Shown here piece after piece: positions 1 to 14,884 of a stretch of DNA of 64,000 bases. Positions within the stretch are counted from its first letter, which is position 1, and every line of letters starts with the position of its first letter. The stretch spans positions 85,235,816 through 85,299,815 of the forward strand of contig CM072801.1 of NCBI GenBank assembly GCA_037013495.1, given 5' to 3'. The notes beneath the pieces are model-generated. The model did no database searches, was not told the origin of the DNA, and was given only the letters and a program-made list of their open reading frames with translations. The position numbers and the translations under genes are program-made. Source of the stretch: Hippophae tibetana. Lineage: Eukaryota > Streptophyta > Magnoliopsida > Rosales > Elaeagnaceae.

Positions 1-3000
1 TTGAATGCATTCATTCAAGTTAGGAGACAACCAATCACAAACTAATCAAAGGTTGGAGTCTATAAGTGGCACAGCTAACTGAGCACTTGTAGAAGCAAGG
101 CAAGGAATAATTGACATGTCAAAAAGAAAATAGAACTCAATAATGTGGGGATATTGAGTTTATAAAATGGTGAAATCCCCCAAGAAAATTCTCACTAAAA
201 ACAATAAATATAGTTCTGAATGAGAGGTAACCCATTATTTTATTTTATTGTTTTAATTTATGTGATTATTTTGATATTATAATAATATAATATATATATA
301 TATATATATATAAGTAATAATAACAAAAATGGATTAACCTAAAACTTATTGTGGAAAACTTTTGGTTTCGTGACATGGCATACTTTTATTTTGTGCTGCA
401 GTATGGGAGTTTATGTTTCAATTTGGATTGAAGTTCAAACACTGGCACCATGGTGTGCTTTTTACTATATTGCAATATAAGTAGAATTTCTAGACTGAAA
501 AACCTCCTCCATGCAAGAACACACTTATTTTTTTCTCAAAAACATCATAAACTCTAAACTTTATCTCCCACCAAACAACTTAATAGCCTCAAAATTCCCA
601 CATTTCTTCAAAAAATATTTCAAAATCTTTCACAAAAATCACTTTTCTAACTGGTTCCTACCCATTTGATTAAAAAAATTTCAAAAACCATAAACAAAAT
701 TACGAAATCTTCATCTTTAAAAAGAGGTGTTCTTCATTTTCTTCAATCCACAACAACACAAGTAAGTATTCATAAATTTTTAGAATTAAATTCTTTAATT
801 AAATTCTCTAAAATTTGTGAGTAATGTTGTGAATTTTTAAGAGTTTCAAACCCTAATTAGGATAAAGAAGGGTAAGGAAAATATCAGTATAAAATTGATG
901 TTGTTATCTAGATTGTTTATAGACCTTTGAATTTTTAGATATTGTTAAAATGGCACCAAAAATAAGTAGGATTAGTAAAGAAAAAGAGGCTTCAACTCCT
1001 AAAGAGTATGATAGGGCTAATTGTTTGAGGTATGAGGCCAAAATACGCTTTGAAAAAACTATTGAAATGAACAAATTTTTATACCTAAGAGTAGAATGGA
1101 GTTTGATGTTGGACTTAAGGGAATTACAAATTTCATAGCATTTCTAGGATGTAAGAAGTTCATAAAAGAACCTGATACGGCTATTGAATCCATTGTTTAA
1201 GAATTCTATAGGAATGTTCCCAATGCTGTTGACAATGTAGTAAAAGTACTGGATATACTAATCCTATTTGGGTTAGAGGTTATAAATGCTCATTATTATT
1301 TGGTAAATATTGGGTATGGTAAATATAAAAATTATTTTAAGTAATGTTAATTATACTATAGTAATTGAGACCTTAACTATACAAAGGGATGAATGGATAT
1401 TTGTTGGTGCTAAACATAAAGGATTTGAAGGAAAGTATTTGGATAAGGTTACTCGTATTTGGCAAAACATTTTGTGTTCAAGATTAATGCCCACCATGCA
1501 TTACAATTATGTTCATAGAGATAGGGAAATTTTACTATATGCAATGTCATCCAAGATGCCTATGAATATATGTAATATAATTCATCATAGGATAAATTTA
1601 TATGCAAACAGTCATTTTTTGAGTTTCTTTTCCCCTAGTTAGTCACTACGTTATGTAAGAAAAAGGGGTCAACTCATAAAAAGGTGAGGTTATTTTACAA
1701 CCTGGTGAATTATTGAACTTGATATACTTTGATGAACTAACTTCTAGTATGCAAATTGTTCCATAAGAAAGAAGAGCCATTCCTTCATTAAAATTTTCTT
1801 TGACATAGAAATTTCATATTTTTTGTGAAAGATTGAGCTATATAGAAGATTATCAGCAAGCTTATAGTGCCCCACAAGATGCATTTCTAAATCAATGGCA
1901 TTGTGATCATGTGGATCATAACTGGTTAATGTATGAAATGAACCAGTTGCAATTAAGTCATCTTGGAGTACATACAAGCCATTTAGTAATATCTAAGTTT
2001 AATCATTATGATTTGACGTTTATACCTTCAGTAAGATCATAACAACAACCTAAAGAACAATGTCTGAAGCACATGGAGTAGAAGCTCTAAATATATTTTT
2101 CTTTATGCTAATTATTTGGTTTTATTTTATTTCCTATCATGTGAAAATTATTTAGTTTTGTTAATTTTCTAATAGTTTGTTGAAATTTATGAGAATGTAG
2201 ATAGTTTATCTGTGTAAATTTAAATATTTGGATTGATGGATGCACCTACAATTCCATACCAACACTTGAAAAGGTTTAGCAAATGGGTAATTGTTCTATT
2301 CTTTACTCTTTATCTTTAATTTACAATTGTTACATTGACAGCCATATAAGTTCTGAGTTAGGAGTGGAAATAGTTATATTATAAAATTGAGATAATTTGA
2401 AATTTTTATTTTAACATATGTTCACATTTTTACTTGTTTTTTGTGCTTTCATTTATTTTTATTGGTTTTAGGAATTTTAGTTTAATTTTAATTTATTTCT
2501 TTTGCAAAATTATCATATCTTTTAGTTAATTTTAAGTGATTAAATCTTTGCACTGTTAGATTAATTTCAAAAACATATCCTAGAATAATGTAATAATTAG
2601 TTAGTTTTTGTCATAATTTATATTTCATGATAAAATTTTGAAATTGCGATGAACTCAAAATTGATTCTTAGGAATCAAATAGTGGAGACTAACTTGTGAG
2701 AATATTTTAAGCCATTATGTTCCCATTCTGAGTGATAATATTTGTTTTACTCTTTTAAACACTCTTCTTATAATTTCTAAATTGTTATATGATATTTTTA
2801 GGTTTTTGCATTGAATGCTATGATTTTTACATCTAATAAAATGTCATATATTTATTTTTATTACTTATATTGATTGACTTAAATAGAAATTGAATGTATA
2901 TATATATTTATCTTCATTCAAGCATGACTTCTAAAAGATATACATTATAGGGTTACCAAGCTAATACAAAAGAAAAATCCAAAAAACAATTTCACTCACT

Positions 3001-3390
3001 ATATCATACAAAAATATACATAAACTATACATGGGACCTTTCTTAAAAAAATAACATCTTTAAAAATAGAGAATGAAAAGTATAAACTAAATAATACGAC
3101 CCAATATATCCAACAAAGTTGTAAGAAATGGCTAAATACAAAAGTAATGATAGGAAATAAATCCCCAAGAGGTTATTACATTTTTTATCTCTTATGGTAT
3201 ATAATTTGATGTTTTTATTTGATAAATCCTTTCATTCAATTTCTTTCATGAGATCAATATTATGCACAACTTTGAGACTTTATCCTTTAAATATATGTGA
3301 ATTTATTAGTTCATTTCTTTACATAAACTCTATTCGCATATACCTTTGACTGAGTGTTTGAACCAATAGGGTCATTATTATTAAGAATAT
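1..3390 (+). mobile_element. Old Athila-like (Ty3/gypsy) remnant: gag tail, env-like piece and 3' non-coding region
   Basis: A decayed plus-strand element that enters from outside the window. Positions 1-120 match the end of the Athila gag found again at 39,505-39,570 (the stretch read as LNAFIQV followed by TNQRL). Positions 221-235 carry the GAGAGGTAACCCATT motif seen after gag and after pol elsewhere in this window. From about 2,050 the sequence matches the 3' non-coding part of the younger Athila (43,770-45,590), including the words GATGGATGCACCTAC and CTTTATCTTTAATTTACA. Pol is absent. The element is heavily broken and old. Known: Athila is an env-carrying plant Ty3/gypsy lineage. Inferred: this copy belongs to an older subfamily than the one at 33-47 kb. 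Confidence 0.75.
950..2040 (+). pseudogene. Remnant of Athila-associated env-like / 'putative plant transposon protein' gene
   Basis: A fossil coding region inside the preceding element. Its beginning (MAPKISR, then EYDRANCLRYEAKIRF) and its middle (PTMHYNYVHRDREILLYAM) resemble the plant transposon protein domain (PF20167-like) that commonly travels with Athila-type elements downstream of pol. The usual family signature there is a threonine/serine-rich 'P-T-x-H ... R-x-R-x-L-L-Y' segment followed by a conserved aromatic block, and the order is kept here. It follows a T/A-rich leader of about 700 bp. The copy is broken at several places and no function is expected. Assignment is from memory of the family, not from a search. 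Confidence 0.55.
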
Positions 3391-5035
3391 TGATAAGTCC
3401 TCAAAAACCTTAATATATCATTATTTTATGCATGTTTAATGATTATATAGATTTGTATTTACTTGTTTTACTATCATTTTACACAAATCTATCTTTTTAG
3501 AATCACAGGTGTATTTTTTTATATTTCAAGTATTTTTGGTATTAAAATAAATTAACTTGGAGAATTATACTTGAAGTACTCTGTTATAACTTGGAAAATT
3601 AAAAGAAAACATTCGTAGAACATTATATAGGTTTCAAAATTGGAAAAAAGAAATTACATGAAAATTAGGATTTCAAAGTGTAGTTTGAAGTGTGTCACGA
3701 TGTGAAAAATTTATAAGTCATGACATGAGGCTAAGGGAAAAGATCAAATGTGTCCCATATATGATGTGGCCCCTAGCATGAATACATTGTATGCCATGAC
3801 ATGAAAAGAGTGGATCATGCTCAAACTGTATATGGGTTGTGTATGTCGCAACGTGAATAAAATGTATGCTGCGACACTGAGTTAAGATTTCCACTTTTTC
3901 TCCTTTCCTCTCCCTAGAAATAGGACCATATTTCTATAGAAAAATATATTTTAGAATCTCGTAGCTCTCTTAGTAGCAGATTTCTTAGCTTTTCATAGTT
4001 TTTCTTTTAATAGTTTAAAGTTCATCTCTGATTTAAGAGTCGAACAAATTTAGTTCATGCAATAGCTTTTAGTTTCAAGTCAATAAACAGTGCAACAATT
4101 CTAAGAATTCATTTGAGGTATATTTAAATGTATTCTTTTCAAAATATTTCTGTATTTGTTTACATGTAATATGTTTAATTTATTGGTCATTCATTAAACT
4201 ATGCATGTCTAGCTATAAATAATGTGGGATATAAGTAATGTTATTATGCTTGTGAAATATTAAAGTAGGTATAAAATTTCATACCGTGAATTAAGTTTCA
4301 TTTCTTTATTAAGATTTAAACAAAGTTTGTGAAAGAAAAATATATTTATGAACTATTTTTCATAATAATCAAGGAGTTAGATTTAGGTTTTTATTATCTG
4401 AATTTGATTTATGATCAACTCTTAGATTTTTGATTTGATTATTCCAATCTTTAGAAAACTCTATTTGAAATATTTTTATTAGAATCATTATTAGAAAATA
4501 TATTAACAACCTATTTTTCATTGTAGTTTTAAAATTTGAAAGTTATTTTCCAGGTGGTAATAAAATGGTTGTTAATTTCTTAAAAAAGAAGCATATTTTA
4601 ATTAAATTTTAAATTGCCATCTTGAACGAAGGTGACAAGTTAAAGTTTAATTCATAAAGAATTTGATCCATACCTTAGCATATTTTCTTATTAAAAAGGA
4701 ATAATCAATAATCTTAATTCATATATTTAATATCTCACTTAATATTTAGCAAGCATGATTAACTAACTAATATATCCCATAAATTCTCCACTACTTGATA
4801 AATATTTAATTACTTAAATTTTATTTAATATATATTTAATTTTATGTTATTAATTCAGAAACTTAACCCAAAATAATCAAAAGCGGATGTTTAGGTTATT
4901 TAATTTCATTTTTTAAAGAATTTGTAGAATGATTTCAAAATGGAAGTATACTTGTCATTTCCTATAAGTCAATCATGCACTTGCGAGCTATTTTATAAAT
5001 TATAAAAAATTTGCAAGCTTAATTTTGGCACATCA
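3391..5035 (+). repeat. Old Athila-like LTR, first of three in tandem
   Basis: The copy starts TGATAAGTCCTC and ends in ...CACATCA followed by AGTTTTTG, which is the decayed primer-site junction. The same start (TGATRAGT-CTCAAAAA) and end (ATCA then AGTTTTTGG) recur at 6,909-8,504, 9,088-17,945, 33,952-35,971 and 45,597-47,545. Long shared internal words, such as the block around 4,020 and the block around 4,680-4,760, align it with the other two old LTRs. Divergence between the three is high by eye, so they are old. Confidence 0.8.
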
Positions 5036-6908
5036 AGTTTTTGTTGTAATTGCCAGTTAAGTTGGTAATAGCATTGAGAACTAGTTAACCTTTGCAAGCA
5101 TCAAGTTTTTAGTTTTATTATGTCATATGTAATATTATTATATTTCCTATTTTGCGAAAATTATTTATAAATGTTAATTTTATAAATATTTGTTGAATTT
5201 GTGAGGAGTACATATCTATGTAATTTTAATATATTCGGATTAATGGATGCACCTGCAGTTCTAGACCAAATCTCTTTACTTTTTATCTTTGATTTGTACT
5301 TGTTAGATTAAGGACAACGTAAATTCTAGGTTGGGGTTAGAAAAAGTTAAACATTTTATAAATTATGTGCTAGAATTGAAATTTTATGCGCACATGTTTA
5401 TATTTTTTAGATTTTTTTATTTACAATTTTTGTGTTGTTTTATTTATTTATTTATTGAATTAAATGTTTTTTGCTTGTTTTTAATTTTCTTACAAAATTA
5501 TAATGTCTTATAAAGTTAATTTTAAGAAAATGATAATGTCTTTGCATTAATTTCAAAAACATTTCGTGGAGAAATGTGATAATTAATTAGTTTTTATTAA
5601 ATTATTAATTCATGATAAAATGTTGAAATTGCAATAAACCCGAAATCGATGTTTATGAATAAAATAGAGGAGACTATCCTTGTGAGAATATATATTGAAC
5701 AATTATCTTCCCATTGTGAGTGATAATATTTTTCTACTCTTTAAACACTGTTTTTATCAAATTCTAATTTTTAAATGCTCTCTATAGGTCTTTGTATTTA
5801 ATGTTAGGATTTCTACATCTAATAATGTGTCATATATTTATTTTTATTTTTTTAATTAAATAATTTAAACTTAAATTGAAAGTATATGCATTTCTATTCA
5901 TTCAATGAGTACTTCTAAAAAAGAGACATATATAAGGTTACCTATCATACAATATATGTACAATCTGTACATGAGTCTTTTCTCTTAAAAAAAGTATATC
6001 TCTAAAAAAAAAGATAAATTAAAAATTAAAAAAAGAGAGATAAATTGTATAAACTATATATTATGATCCATTATCCTTTTATTGTTGTGAGAATTAGCTA
6101 AATACAAAGAAAAAATATATACATAAAATAATTCCCTAAGAAGTCATTGCATTTTCTTCATCTCCTAAAAGACATAATACTTGATATTTTATTTGATGAA
6201 TTTGATTGATGTATGAAAATAATAAGTGATTTTTTTATAAATCCTTTCATTTGATTCCTTTCATGAGATCAATATGATGCACCATTTTGAGCTTTTTATT
6301 TTTTAAAGATACAAAAAATATTACTGCATTTCTATATGTAAACTCTTTCGCATATACCTTTGAATGAGTGCTTGAACCAATAGGATTAGTGTTATGAAGA
6401 GTATGCTTGGTGAGGATAGAGTCAAAGCTAATTAGAATTCTTTACTTTGAGATTGAGTGAATTTTATATTGATATATTTTTTTATTTGAATATGAAAAGG
6501 ATTCTAAAACTAATTATTATAATATATCTTGTATGTTAGAATATTTAAATGATTTATGCTATAAATTTTTATTGCAGACTTAAAAGAAATTCTAAAAGCA
6601 TGTGAATTTTTTTTTCTTATTCTTTTATCTTTTGAATTTTTATAAATATTTTATTTGTTTATATGTTATTTATTTATTTATTATTTTTGTTCTATTTTTT
6701 ATGTTTGTGGGTACCATAACTAAAAACCCTTAGGAGACTTAAAATCATCCGCGAGGGAAACCTAGGGATTTAAAGGTTTGATGCATATGCAAAATACAAG
6801 CATGTTAATCTATGAAAATAATTTAGGTATTTTAATTTCTAGTTTTTGTTTTTAGTTTTTCACCATTCTTATTAAGAGACTAACTAGCAAGAGGTTGGTT
6901 GGGGGTTG
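5036..6908 (+). mobile_element. Internal Athila-like segment between tandem LTRs (leader tip plus 3' region)
   Basis: The segment begins with a degenerate primer-site region (AGTTTTTGTTGTAATTGCC) and passes within about 150 bp into the 3' non-coding region. That region carries an internal polypurine-like word near 5,320 (AGGTTGGGGTTAG) and a perfect ATGTACA-ATC-TGTACAT hairpin at 5,956-5,972. It ends in the polypurine tract GGTTGGGGGTTG just before the LTR at 6,909. Gag and pol are missing altogether. Confidence 0.75.
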
Positions 6909-8504
6909 TGATAAGTGCTCAAAAACACTTAATATATCATGATTTTATGAATTTTTAATGATTATATAGATTTGTATTTACTTATTTTACTATTATTTTA
7001 CAAAAATCTATCATTTCAAAATCACATGTATATTTTTATGTTTTTTTAGGTATTTCTTGTATTAAAATAAATCAAATTGAATAATTATACTTGAACCACT
7101 CTATTACAACTTGAAAAATTAAAAGAAAATATTTGTAAAACATTACATATGTTAAAAATTTGGAAAACAAATTACATGGAAAGTAGGGTTTAAAAGTTAT
7201 GCAATTTTGAATTGTGCCACATCATAAAAACCTTGTAAGCTACAACGTGAGGCCAAATGAAATAATTAAATGTGCCTAGATATGATCCAGGTCGTAGTAT
7301 GAAAGCATATATAGGTTGTGTATGCTACGACGTGAATAAAATGTATGCCATAAATAAAATGTATGCCATTTTTCCTCCTTTCCTCACCCTATAAATAAAA
7401 CTATATTTCTATTATAAAAATATATCCTAGAATCTCACATCTATCTTAGTAGCTGATTTCTTACCTTTTCTTAGTTTTTCTTTTAGTAGTTTAAAGCTCT
7501 TCTCTTATTTGAGAATTGAACAAATTTATTTCATGCAATAGTTTAAAGCTCTTCTCTTATTAAAATGTATTCTTTTTAGAATATTTCTAAGTGTTGTTTT
7601 ACATGCTATATGTTTAATTTATTGATTATTTATTAAACTATGAAGCTTGTGAAATATTAAAGTAGGTAACATTTTTATAAAATGAATTAAGTTTTATGTT
7701 GTTATAAAGATTTAAATGAATTTTGTAAAAGAAAAATATATTGACAAAGTGTTTTTCATAATAATCAAGAGAGTTAGATTTAAGATTTAATTATTCGAAT
7801 CTAATTCAGAGTCAACTCTTCGATTTTGGATTTGATTATTTGAATCTTTAGAGAATTTTATTTCAAATATTTTTATAAGAATCATTATTGGAAAATATAT
7901 TGATGATATATTTTTGATAATAATTTTAAAATCTAAAAGTTAGTTTCCAGATATTTAAATCATAAACCTAACATTGATACCTTGATGAGATTTTAAATTA
8001 TCAACCCGACCGTAGGTGGAAATTAAAAGATTAATTAGTTTTTTTAGAAAAGGAACATAATTTAATTAAAGTTTAAATTAGCTCTGAAGGTGGCAAGCTA
8101 AGGTTTAATTAATAAAGAATTTGATCCTTGTCTTAGGATATTTTATTATTAAAAAGAAAGAATCAATAATCTTAATTCATATCTTTAATATCCTACTTAA
8201 TATTGAACAAGCATGATTAACTAGCTTATATATCCCATAAATTCTCTACTACGTAGTAAATATTAATTGAATCTATCTTTATTTTTATGTTATTAGTTTA
8301 GAAACTCAACCCAAAATAATCGAGATAGAATATTTATGTTATTTAATTTTTTTTCTAAAGAATATGTTGAATGATTTAAAAACCACATGATTCCTCTTTA
8401 CACTCACCTTGGAAGTATACTTATCATTTTCTATAAATGATTCCTATACTTGTGAGCTATTTTATAAATTATACAAAATTTGTACTCCTAATTTTGGTAC
8501 ATCA
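6909..8504 (+). repeat. Old Athila-like LTR, second of three in tandem
   Basis: The copy starts TGATAAGTGCTCAAAAAC straight after a polypurine tract and ends TACATCA before AGTTTTTGGTATAATTGC. It aligns along its length with the LTRs at 3,391 and 9,088, for example the repeated words around 7,440-7,560 against 3,960-4,040. Confidence 0.82.
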
Positions 8505-9087
8505 AGTTTTTGGTATAATTGCTAGGTAAACCAGTAATAGCACTGAAAACTAGTTATTTTTTTGCCACTATCAAGTATGCTTGGGAGGTTAGAGTTGAAA
8601 CAAATTCGGATTCTATACATGAATATTAGACAAATTTAATATATTTTTTATTTGAATATGAAAATGATTGTCAACTAATTATTATAGTGAACTATGAATG
8701 TTTAGAATATTAAAATGACTTATGTTATAGATTTTACTTGTAAACCTAGAAAAAATTTAAAAGCATGATAAGTTTTGTTATTATTTTTATTTTATTATCT
8801 TTTCCTTTTTTTAACTTTCTTTTAAATTATATTTTGTTTGTTTTTGTTAGCAACTTTTAATTTTTACATTTTTATTTTGATATTTATGGGTATCAACTCT
8901 GAAAACCCTCACGAGACTTAAACTCGTTCATTAGGGAAACCTAGGGGTTTAAAAGCTTGTTGTATATACCAAATGCAACCGCATCAATCCATGCAAATGA
9001 TTTAGGATAATTTAATTTAATTTTAGTTTTTGTTTTTGTTTTTCACCTTTCTCTTTAAGAGACTAGCAAGAAGCTAGTCGGAGATTG
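8505..9087 (+). mobile_element. Short internal Athila-like segment between tandem LTRs
   Basis: Only about 580 bp remain between two LTRs: the primer-site region with a short leader, then the last part of the 3' region. The latter includes the conserved block CCTCACGAGACTTAAACTCG near 8,907 and CCTAGGGGTTTAAAAGCTTG near 8,940, and ends in a purine-rich tract before 9,088. There is no coding sequence. Confidence 0.75.
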
Positions 9088-10603
9088 TGATGAGTTCTTA
9101 AAAAGCACTTAATATATCATTATTTTAATTACTTTAAATGAAAAAATAGATTTTTAAATAAAAAAAATAGATTTCTATTGGCATATTTTTATTAGCTTTT
9201 AATACAAATCGATCTTTTTGGAATCAATGGTATGTTTTGTTATTTTTTAGGTATTTTAATTTCAAAATGATTTAATTAAATCAACACTTGAAGCATAGTA
9301 CTTGAAAGCACACCATTACAACATCAAAGCTTAAAAGATTTATGTACATAAAGCTTACATATGATTCAACCCATTGAAAAGGGGTGTAAAAGAAAATAGG
9401 GGTTCTACTTGTCCAGAAAGACATCGATATGGAAATAATATGTGTTGTAGAGTAGATGAGATGGATTGTGGCTAAAGTGTGTAAGGTATGTCCCATCTAG
9501 TGGCATGAAAATAATGTTGGCCACGACTTCTGACCATTTAATCCACTTTTTCCTCTCTTTTGCAACATTTTCTAAAGATATATATAAGACCCTTCCTTTA
9601 TTGTAAAAATCATCCCTTATCCCTTTGATCCCACAACTTCTCTTTAAGCTGGTTTCTTAGTTTCTTTTAAGCTTTTCTTTTCTTTTAGTAGTTTCAAAGT
9701 GCTTGTCTCAATTGATAGTTGAGTAAATATAGTTTATCTAGTCTCTTTAGTTTCAATTCAATAAACAATATTGATAATTCTATGTGGAGGTTTTCTTGAA
9801 CATAAATGATACTTAAATTCTGTAAGGATGAAATTGAGGCATAATTTAAATATACTTTCTTTTTCAAATTATTTTTATGTGTTATTTTACATGTTATGTT
9901 TAATTTATTAAAACATGCATGTTTGGCTATAAATAATATGAGATATTAGTATTATTCTTATGCTTGTGAAATATAGAGTAGGTAAACATTTTAATAAAAT
10001 GAATTCATTTTTTATTTCTTCATCAAGGTTTAAAGAAAATCTTGTTATAGAAAAGTAAATTGACTTGGTATTTTTCAAAACAAGCAAAAGAGTTAAATTT
10101 AGGATTTCGTTATCTAAATCGGATTTAGTATAATACTCTTGGATATTAGATATTTACTATCTAAATCTTATATAGAGTCATGCTCTATTTTAAGGATTTT
10201 TATAAGATTTATTATTGAAAAATATATGAATGACATATTGTTCATAATAGATTTAAAATCTGAAAATTAGTTTTTAAATACTCAAATCTTTAACCTAATT
10301 TTGACACCTTGATGAAAGTTTAAGTTGTCGGCATGACCAAAGGTGTCAAGTTTAATGGTTTAGTGATTTCTTAAGAAATGAATATAATTTAGATAGATTT
10401 TAAATTTTCGTATTGAAAAAAGGTGACAAGTTAAAGTTTAATTAATAAAGAAAATGATCTCTACCTTAGCATATTTTCATACATAAGAGAAAGAATCAAT
10501 AATGTTAATTTATATTTTTAATAACCTAATTAAGATTGAGTAAATATGATTAATTAATTAATATATCTCATAAATTCTCCATTGAATATAAAATGTCTAT
10601 TTG

Positions 10604-12337
10604 TGATGAGCGAAAACCGGCATCGTCGATTCTACCAATACTTTGGTTTTATATTTATAAAACTCTCGCAAGTGCACGAATCATTTCGTAGAGAATGATA
10701 AGTATACTCCCAAGATCGATCTACGGAAGGAATATATGTGGTTTTTAATTTATTATTAAAACTTTTAAAAATGAAATTAAATCCAAAACATCCTGTCACG
10801 ATAGTTTGGTTTTTGTGTTTCTAATCTAATAACACAAAAATAAACATAGATACAGATTCAATAAATGTTTATGCAAATTTTATTATTTATAATAGTGGAG
10901 TATTTATGGATATAATAACTAAGTTAATTATGCTTGCTCATATTATTTAGGTTATTAAAGATATAAATTGATATTTATTGATTCTCTCTTTTTTAAATGA
11001 ATACCACCTTTGGTGGGATTAGATATTCTTTGTTAACTAAACACCTATGGGTGGGGTTGATAACTAATTTTGTTAATTAAATTAATTCCTTTTTCTAAGA
11101 GATTGAAAATGAAACATTTAAATGCCACCTTTGGTAGGGTTAGTCAGTTTAAACATTATTCAAGGTGTCTAAATTAAATTTAAGAATTTAATTATCTGAG
11201 TACTAACTTTCAAGTTTTAAAACCACTACTGAAAACATGTTGTCAATACATTTTCAGATAATAATTCTTATAAAAACTATTGAAATAGAGCTTCACTCTA
11301 ACTACCGAGCGATTGTACCAACAAATAAAATAGTACTACTCTAAATCAGACCGGATAACTAAACCTTAAAATCTAATTTTTAGATTTAAGTTTGTAATGA
11401 AAAATAATATATTTCTCTCTAACATTCTTAATATAAAATCTTGAATAAAAATAAAATCAATTCATTTTAGAGATTTTTACCTATTTAATATTTCACAAGC
11501 ATAACAACGTTATTATTACATCATGTTTACAAACAGCCAGCAAAGTTAAATTTAATCACAGACAAATTAAATATAGCATGTAAGAATAAAGCATAAAAAA
11601 TAACTGTAAAGAAAATAAAATCCTTACAGAACTTCGATGTTATTCCCGTTGGTGGAAAACCTCCAAACGGAATTTGCACTCCCATTTATTGAATCGAAAA
11701 ACAAATAAATTACAAAAACATAGCTAGTTCTTCTCAAAAAGAAAAGAACTCTAAAAGAGAATGTGGGTATTTATAGGTGAGGATGATAGGAAAAAGTGGG
11801 TGAAAAAATGATAAAAAATGGTGGAAACACGGAGTGGTGAATGATGATGTCATTTGATTATGTCAGCATTACGTGGGGGGCGGCTGCACGCGGATTGAGG
11901 CACAAATGGAAGCGGCGCGCACAGAAGGCACCAGGGGCGCGCATAGGCGCACGTGGAAGGCAACAGAGGCGCGCAGGGGCGTCCGCGACAAGTAGCAGGA
12001 GTGCACGCGACGCATGGGACTAGGCGGCGCGGCGGTGCGAGTTCCTCCTTTTTGACATTTTTGACCTTTTTGACCCATTTTGTTCAATTTTTCCATATTT
12101 TTTTACCTTTCCTCATTTATTTATTAATATATTTGTGATGTATTGCTTCCAGTATTCCTCTTTGAGACTTTAAGTTACCTTTTTAAGCGAAAATACCTGA
12201 AAAACAATAAAAATACCTGTGATTCCGAAAAAGACAAATATATATAAATATATGATAAAATCATATAAATATATATATTTTTAATCAATTAATTTGCATA
12301 AAATCATGGTAATTTTAGTGCTTTTCAACACTAATCA
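10604..12337 (-). repeat. 3' LTR of the non-coding Athila derivative
   Basis: In plus-strand reading it begins TGATGAGCGAAAACCGGC and ends ACTAATCA, next to the polypurine tract complement CAACCCCCAACCAGC. It contains the U3 CpG-rich stretch (11,873-12,040) and a TATA box complement (TATTTATA, 11,768-11,775). Confidence 0.87.
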
Positions 12338-14884
12338 CAACCCCCAACCAGCATCTTGCTAGTCCCTTAGCAAGATAAGCGATAAAAACTAAAACTTACA
12401 CTATCCTAAATCACTTCTGTGGATTGACACGGTTGCATTTAGCCTATGCAACAAGCCTTTAAACCCTTAGGTTGCCCTAGTGGACGAGTTTGAGTCTCGT
12501 GAGGGTTTTCAGTAATGATACCCACAAACATTAAACTAAATGTAAAAATTAAAAGAAATAATAAAAACAATCAACTCAAAAACTAAAATTACAACAAAAT
12601 CAAAAATTACTTTTTAAGAATAAAAGAAAACAACATATCACAAAAATGTCTCACACTTTTAATCTCATTTAAGATCATAATTAAAAATCTGAAGCATAAG
12701 TTATTTTAATCTCTTTAAACAATCATGATTTATTATAATAATTAGTCGAAAATCATTTTCATATGTCATATCAGAAATGTATCAATTTAATTTCACCCAA
12801 TTTCAGTGTCATTAATCCGAATTCGCTTCGACTCTATTTCTCACAAGTCAATACTCTCAAAACACTGAATCCTATGGGTTCAAACACTCATACCACTTTA
12901 TATGCGATAGAGTTGATGTATAGAAATGAACTAATATGTTCGCATATGTATAAAGAATAATGGCTCAAAGTGTTATTTTAACATTGATCTCATGAAAGGA
13001 ATCGAATGTATAAATTATAAAGATATCATATATAAAAATTATTTTCATGCATAAATCAAACTCATTAAGAAAGAATTTCAAGATATATGCCTTTTACAAA
13101 TGAAGAAAGTGCAATGACTTTTTAGGAAATTACTTCTTATATCTTTCTTTTGTAATTAGCCTTTACTCATAACTTTGTAGGCAATGTGGGTCATAATATG
13201 TAGATTATACTATATATTATTTATCTCTCTATTTTTTTCTGAAGATATTTCTCAATATATATTTTAGAGAGTCAACCTATGTACAGATTGTACATTTTTT
13301 TGGATTTTCTTGAGTGGTTAATTTTGTGGCTTTTCTGTTTGATCTTGGTTTAGGTAACCCCAGATATGTCTCTTTTTTTTGTAGCAGTCATGCATGAATG
13401 AGATATAAGCATATACTATCAATTTATACCCAAATCATTTAATCTAAGCAAAAATAAAATATATATATATATATTTATATGATACTCTATTAAGATAAAA
13501 AAAATTCATTCTATTAAGATAAAAAAAATTCATACATTCAATGCTAATACTTATAGAGATCATCTAAAAAAATCGAAGAAATAAGAAATGTGTTTGGAGT
13601 AGAAAAAAAATATATATTTTACTCTGAATAAAGGAAATTAGGCTCAAATTATATCTCACAAATATAGTCTCCACTAAAAAAAATTCATAAACACCGATTT
13701 TGGGTTTAATATAATTTCCACATCTTATCAAGAAATACTAGTTATGACAAAAACTAACTAATTACCAAAAATAATTACAAAATATTTCATGATATGTTCT
13801 CAAATATTAATCTAACAATACAAAAGACTTGATTATTTACTTAAATTTGATTTAAAGAAATGATAAAATTTGATGTAAAGAAATGATAAAATTTGAAATT
13901 TGAAATTTTTATTTTATTTATTTATTTTTAATTCCAAAAATTACTAAATCACACAAAACAAAAATAAAACCAAACCCAAAAATGAAAACGTGAACATAAA
14001 AAAGAAAAAAAAATATTTTTTTATTTTTTTATTTTTTATTTTTTAAATTGTTAATTTTTTTTTTCTAATTAATCATGATAACTTTTTACCACCCCAACCT
14101 AGAACTTACATTTTTCTCAATGTAACAACTGTAAATTAAAGAAAAGAGGAAAAATTACCTATTTCTTGAGAATGTGTAAGTAGTAATGGAGAAATGCATG
14201 TGCATCCATCATATTCATTATTAAAGTGTATACAGACAGATCGTTATGAACTTCTAATATCTCAACAAATATTTTTAGTTTTAACAATTTAAAAATTATT
14301 CATATATAATTAAACTAAAATAAACAATAAAATTAAGTAAATAAAACAAATAACAGAAAATTACCTAAAATGATGGGTTGCCTCCCATCCAGCGCTTAGT
14401 TTAACGTCTTAGCAAGACGTAACTTGGGGATTACATTTTAAGTAAACTCGATGTCCCCTCATCATTGAGTCAATCAAACCTACAAGTAAGACAAGGTTGT
14501 CTACCTATACTGTTTCAAACATGCCCTATTGATTTTCAAATTTTTCTGTACTAAAACCTAGGGGCATGCTTAAGGGTTTTAGATAACTCACATCTAGGTG
14601 TAAATCAAATAATTAAGGCATCAAAACACAATTGTACCTAGATCAAACAAATAAACTAACTCTTTAGATTGTATTTAAAACTTTAAAATTTTGGAGATAG
14701 TTTCAGAAAAAAAAATTATTTTTTTATTTTTTTAAGTTAAAATAACATAATCAGTATTAACCAAAAGTGTTCCATGAAAGAATGGTGGGGCAAAGGCTCC
14801 TTAAAAATCATCCTCCTAAACAGAGCAACGTTCCCAAGAAAGACTTGTGACAGAATTCCCTTAGATCTTTACTTTTTATGTTAT